From Pontiellaceae bacterium (GTDB lineage: Bacteria > Verrucomicrobiota > Kiritimatiellia > Kiritimatiellales > Tichowtungiaceae), in contig JAOZMR010000008.1 in NCBI GenBank assembly GCA_029934215.1, positions 1-23,978 on the forward strand: a DNA stretch of 23,978 nucleotides. The letters are read 5' to 3'. The notes below the pieces were generated by a model. That model was not told where the DNA came from and made no database searches. It worked only from the letters and a program-made list of their open reading frames with translations. A program made the position numbers and the translations under genes. Below are positions 23,818 through 23,978 of the stretch, in pieces; positions within the stretch are counted from its first letter, which is position 1; each line of letters begins with the position of its first letter.

Positions 23818-23847
23818 ATTCGTGTAGATTCGTGAAGATTAGTGATC
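23818..23847 (+). repeat. 10-bp imperfect tandem repeat (attcgtgtag)
   Basis: Three units in a row: attcgtgtag, attcgtgaag, attagtgatc. I recall similar 'attcgtgtagattcgtg' strings as dispersed intergenic repeats in several bacterial genomes, including PVC members; that is recollection, not a search. Confidence 0.6.
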
Positions 23848-23955
23848 AAAACAGCTGTAGAATCGTGATTTAGTTCGATAGGCAATGATCGCAAAAGGGG
23901 CTTGATTTAGTGCCATTCGTGTCTAGCCCGTCTTTTTCTTTGCGATCTCTGGTGC

Positions 23956-23972
23956 GCCAAGTAAAGCTTGGC
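23956..23972. repeat. Hairpin GCCAAG-TAAAG-CTTGGC
   Basis: A perfect 6-bp inverted repeat with a 5-base loop in non-coding DNA. It has no T-run, so it is not an obvious intrinsic terminator; a REP-like repeat is more likely. Confidence 0.5.
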
Positions 23973-23978
23973 AGAACT

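Larger units (their letters stand above)
23728..23978. other. Non-coding right flank
   Basis: No gene is seen. It holds a 10-bp imperfect tandem repeat (23818-23847), a related inverted piece (aaatctacgcgaat, near 23770-23783), and a perfect 6-bp hairpin near the window end. Confidence 0.6.

Overview
The window is a dense, mostly plus-strand accessory gene cluster for building or decorating a glycan or glycosylated molecule. No rRNA, tRNA, CRISPR array, transposase, phage gene or housekeeping gene was seen. The organism is a bacterium. The intergenic edges carry short GATATTC/GAATATC heptads, TTCCAA-N3-TTGGAA hairpins and 'attcgtgtagattcgtg'-type repeats. That style, with the large multidomain enzymes, reminds me of the PVC group (Kiritimatiellota or Verrucomicrobiota); this is inference from memory, not a database result.

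Layout. 1-676: repeat-rich, non-coding. 677-18400: nine genes on the plus strand in one tight run (gaps of 8-25 bp or overlaps of 1-11 bp), very probably one operon: (A) Maf-like/GT-B glycosyltransferase with helical repeats; (B) radical SAM enzyme; (C) radical SAM-methyltransferase fusion; (D) GT-B-like capsule-type transferase; (E) helical-repeat GT-A transferase; (F) GT2; (G) radical SAM/SPASM; (H) radical SAM/SPASM with a long middle domain; (I) sulfotransferase. 18401-18655 holds a decayed copy of the 3' end of gene H. 18656-19939 is a GT4 glycosyltransferase. On the minus strand galE (21973-20990) leads into a second GT4 (20993-19887), convergent with and overlapping the first. 21974-22248 contains a remnant of another H-like gene, followed by gene K (22249-23529), an H paralogue lacking its radical SAM half. 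23530-23978 is again repeat-rich and carries, inverted and in the same order, the repeat blocks seen at the left edge.

The unifying feature is a ~90-residue Rossmann-like module with the consensus Y-G-A-G-x-H-T at its first loop, a D-D about 25-30 residues later, an I-S-S-D-x-H-like strand, and a final I-D-L/P-Y. It is attached to B (two divergent copies), C, E, F, G, H, I (one at each end) and K, that is, to radical SAM enzymes, glycosyltransferases and a sulfotransferase alike. A shared accessory domain on otherwise unrelated enzymes suggests a common substrate, carrier, cofactor or scaffold. A second shared element is a 66-68-residue helical repeat in tandem in A and E.

Working model (inference): galE and housekeeping genes supply nucleotide sugars; five or six glycosyltransferases assemble a glycan, perhaps on a protein (the Maf-like domain in A and the TPR-like repeats resemble protein glycosylation systems); four radical SAM enzymes, a methyltransferase and a sulfotransferase tailor it. 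No precursor peptide, flippase, polymerase or export gene is visible, so export and the acceptor must be encoded elsewhere.
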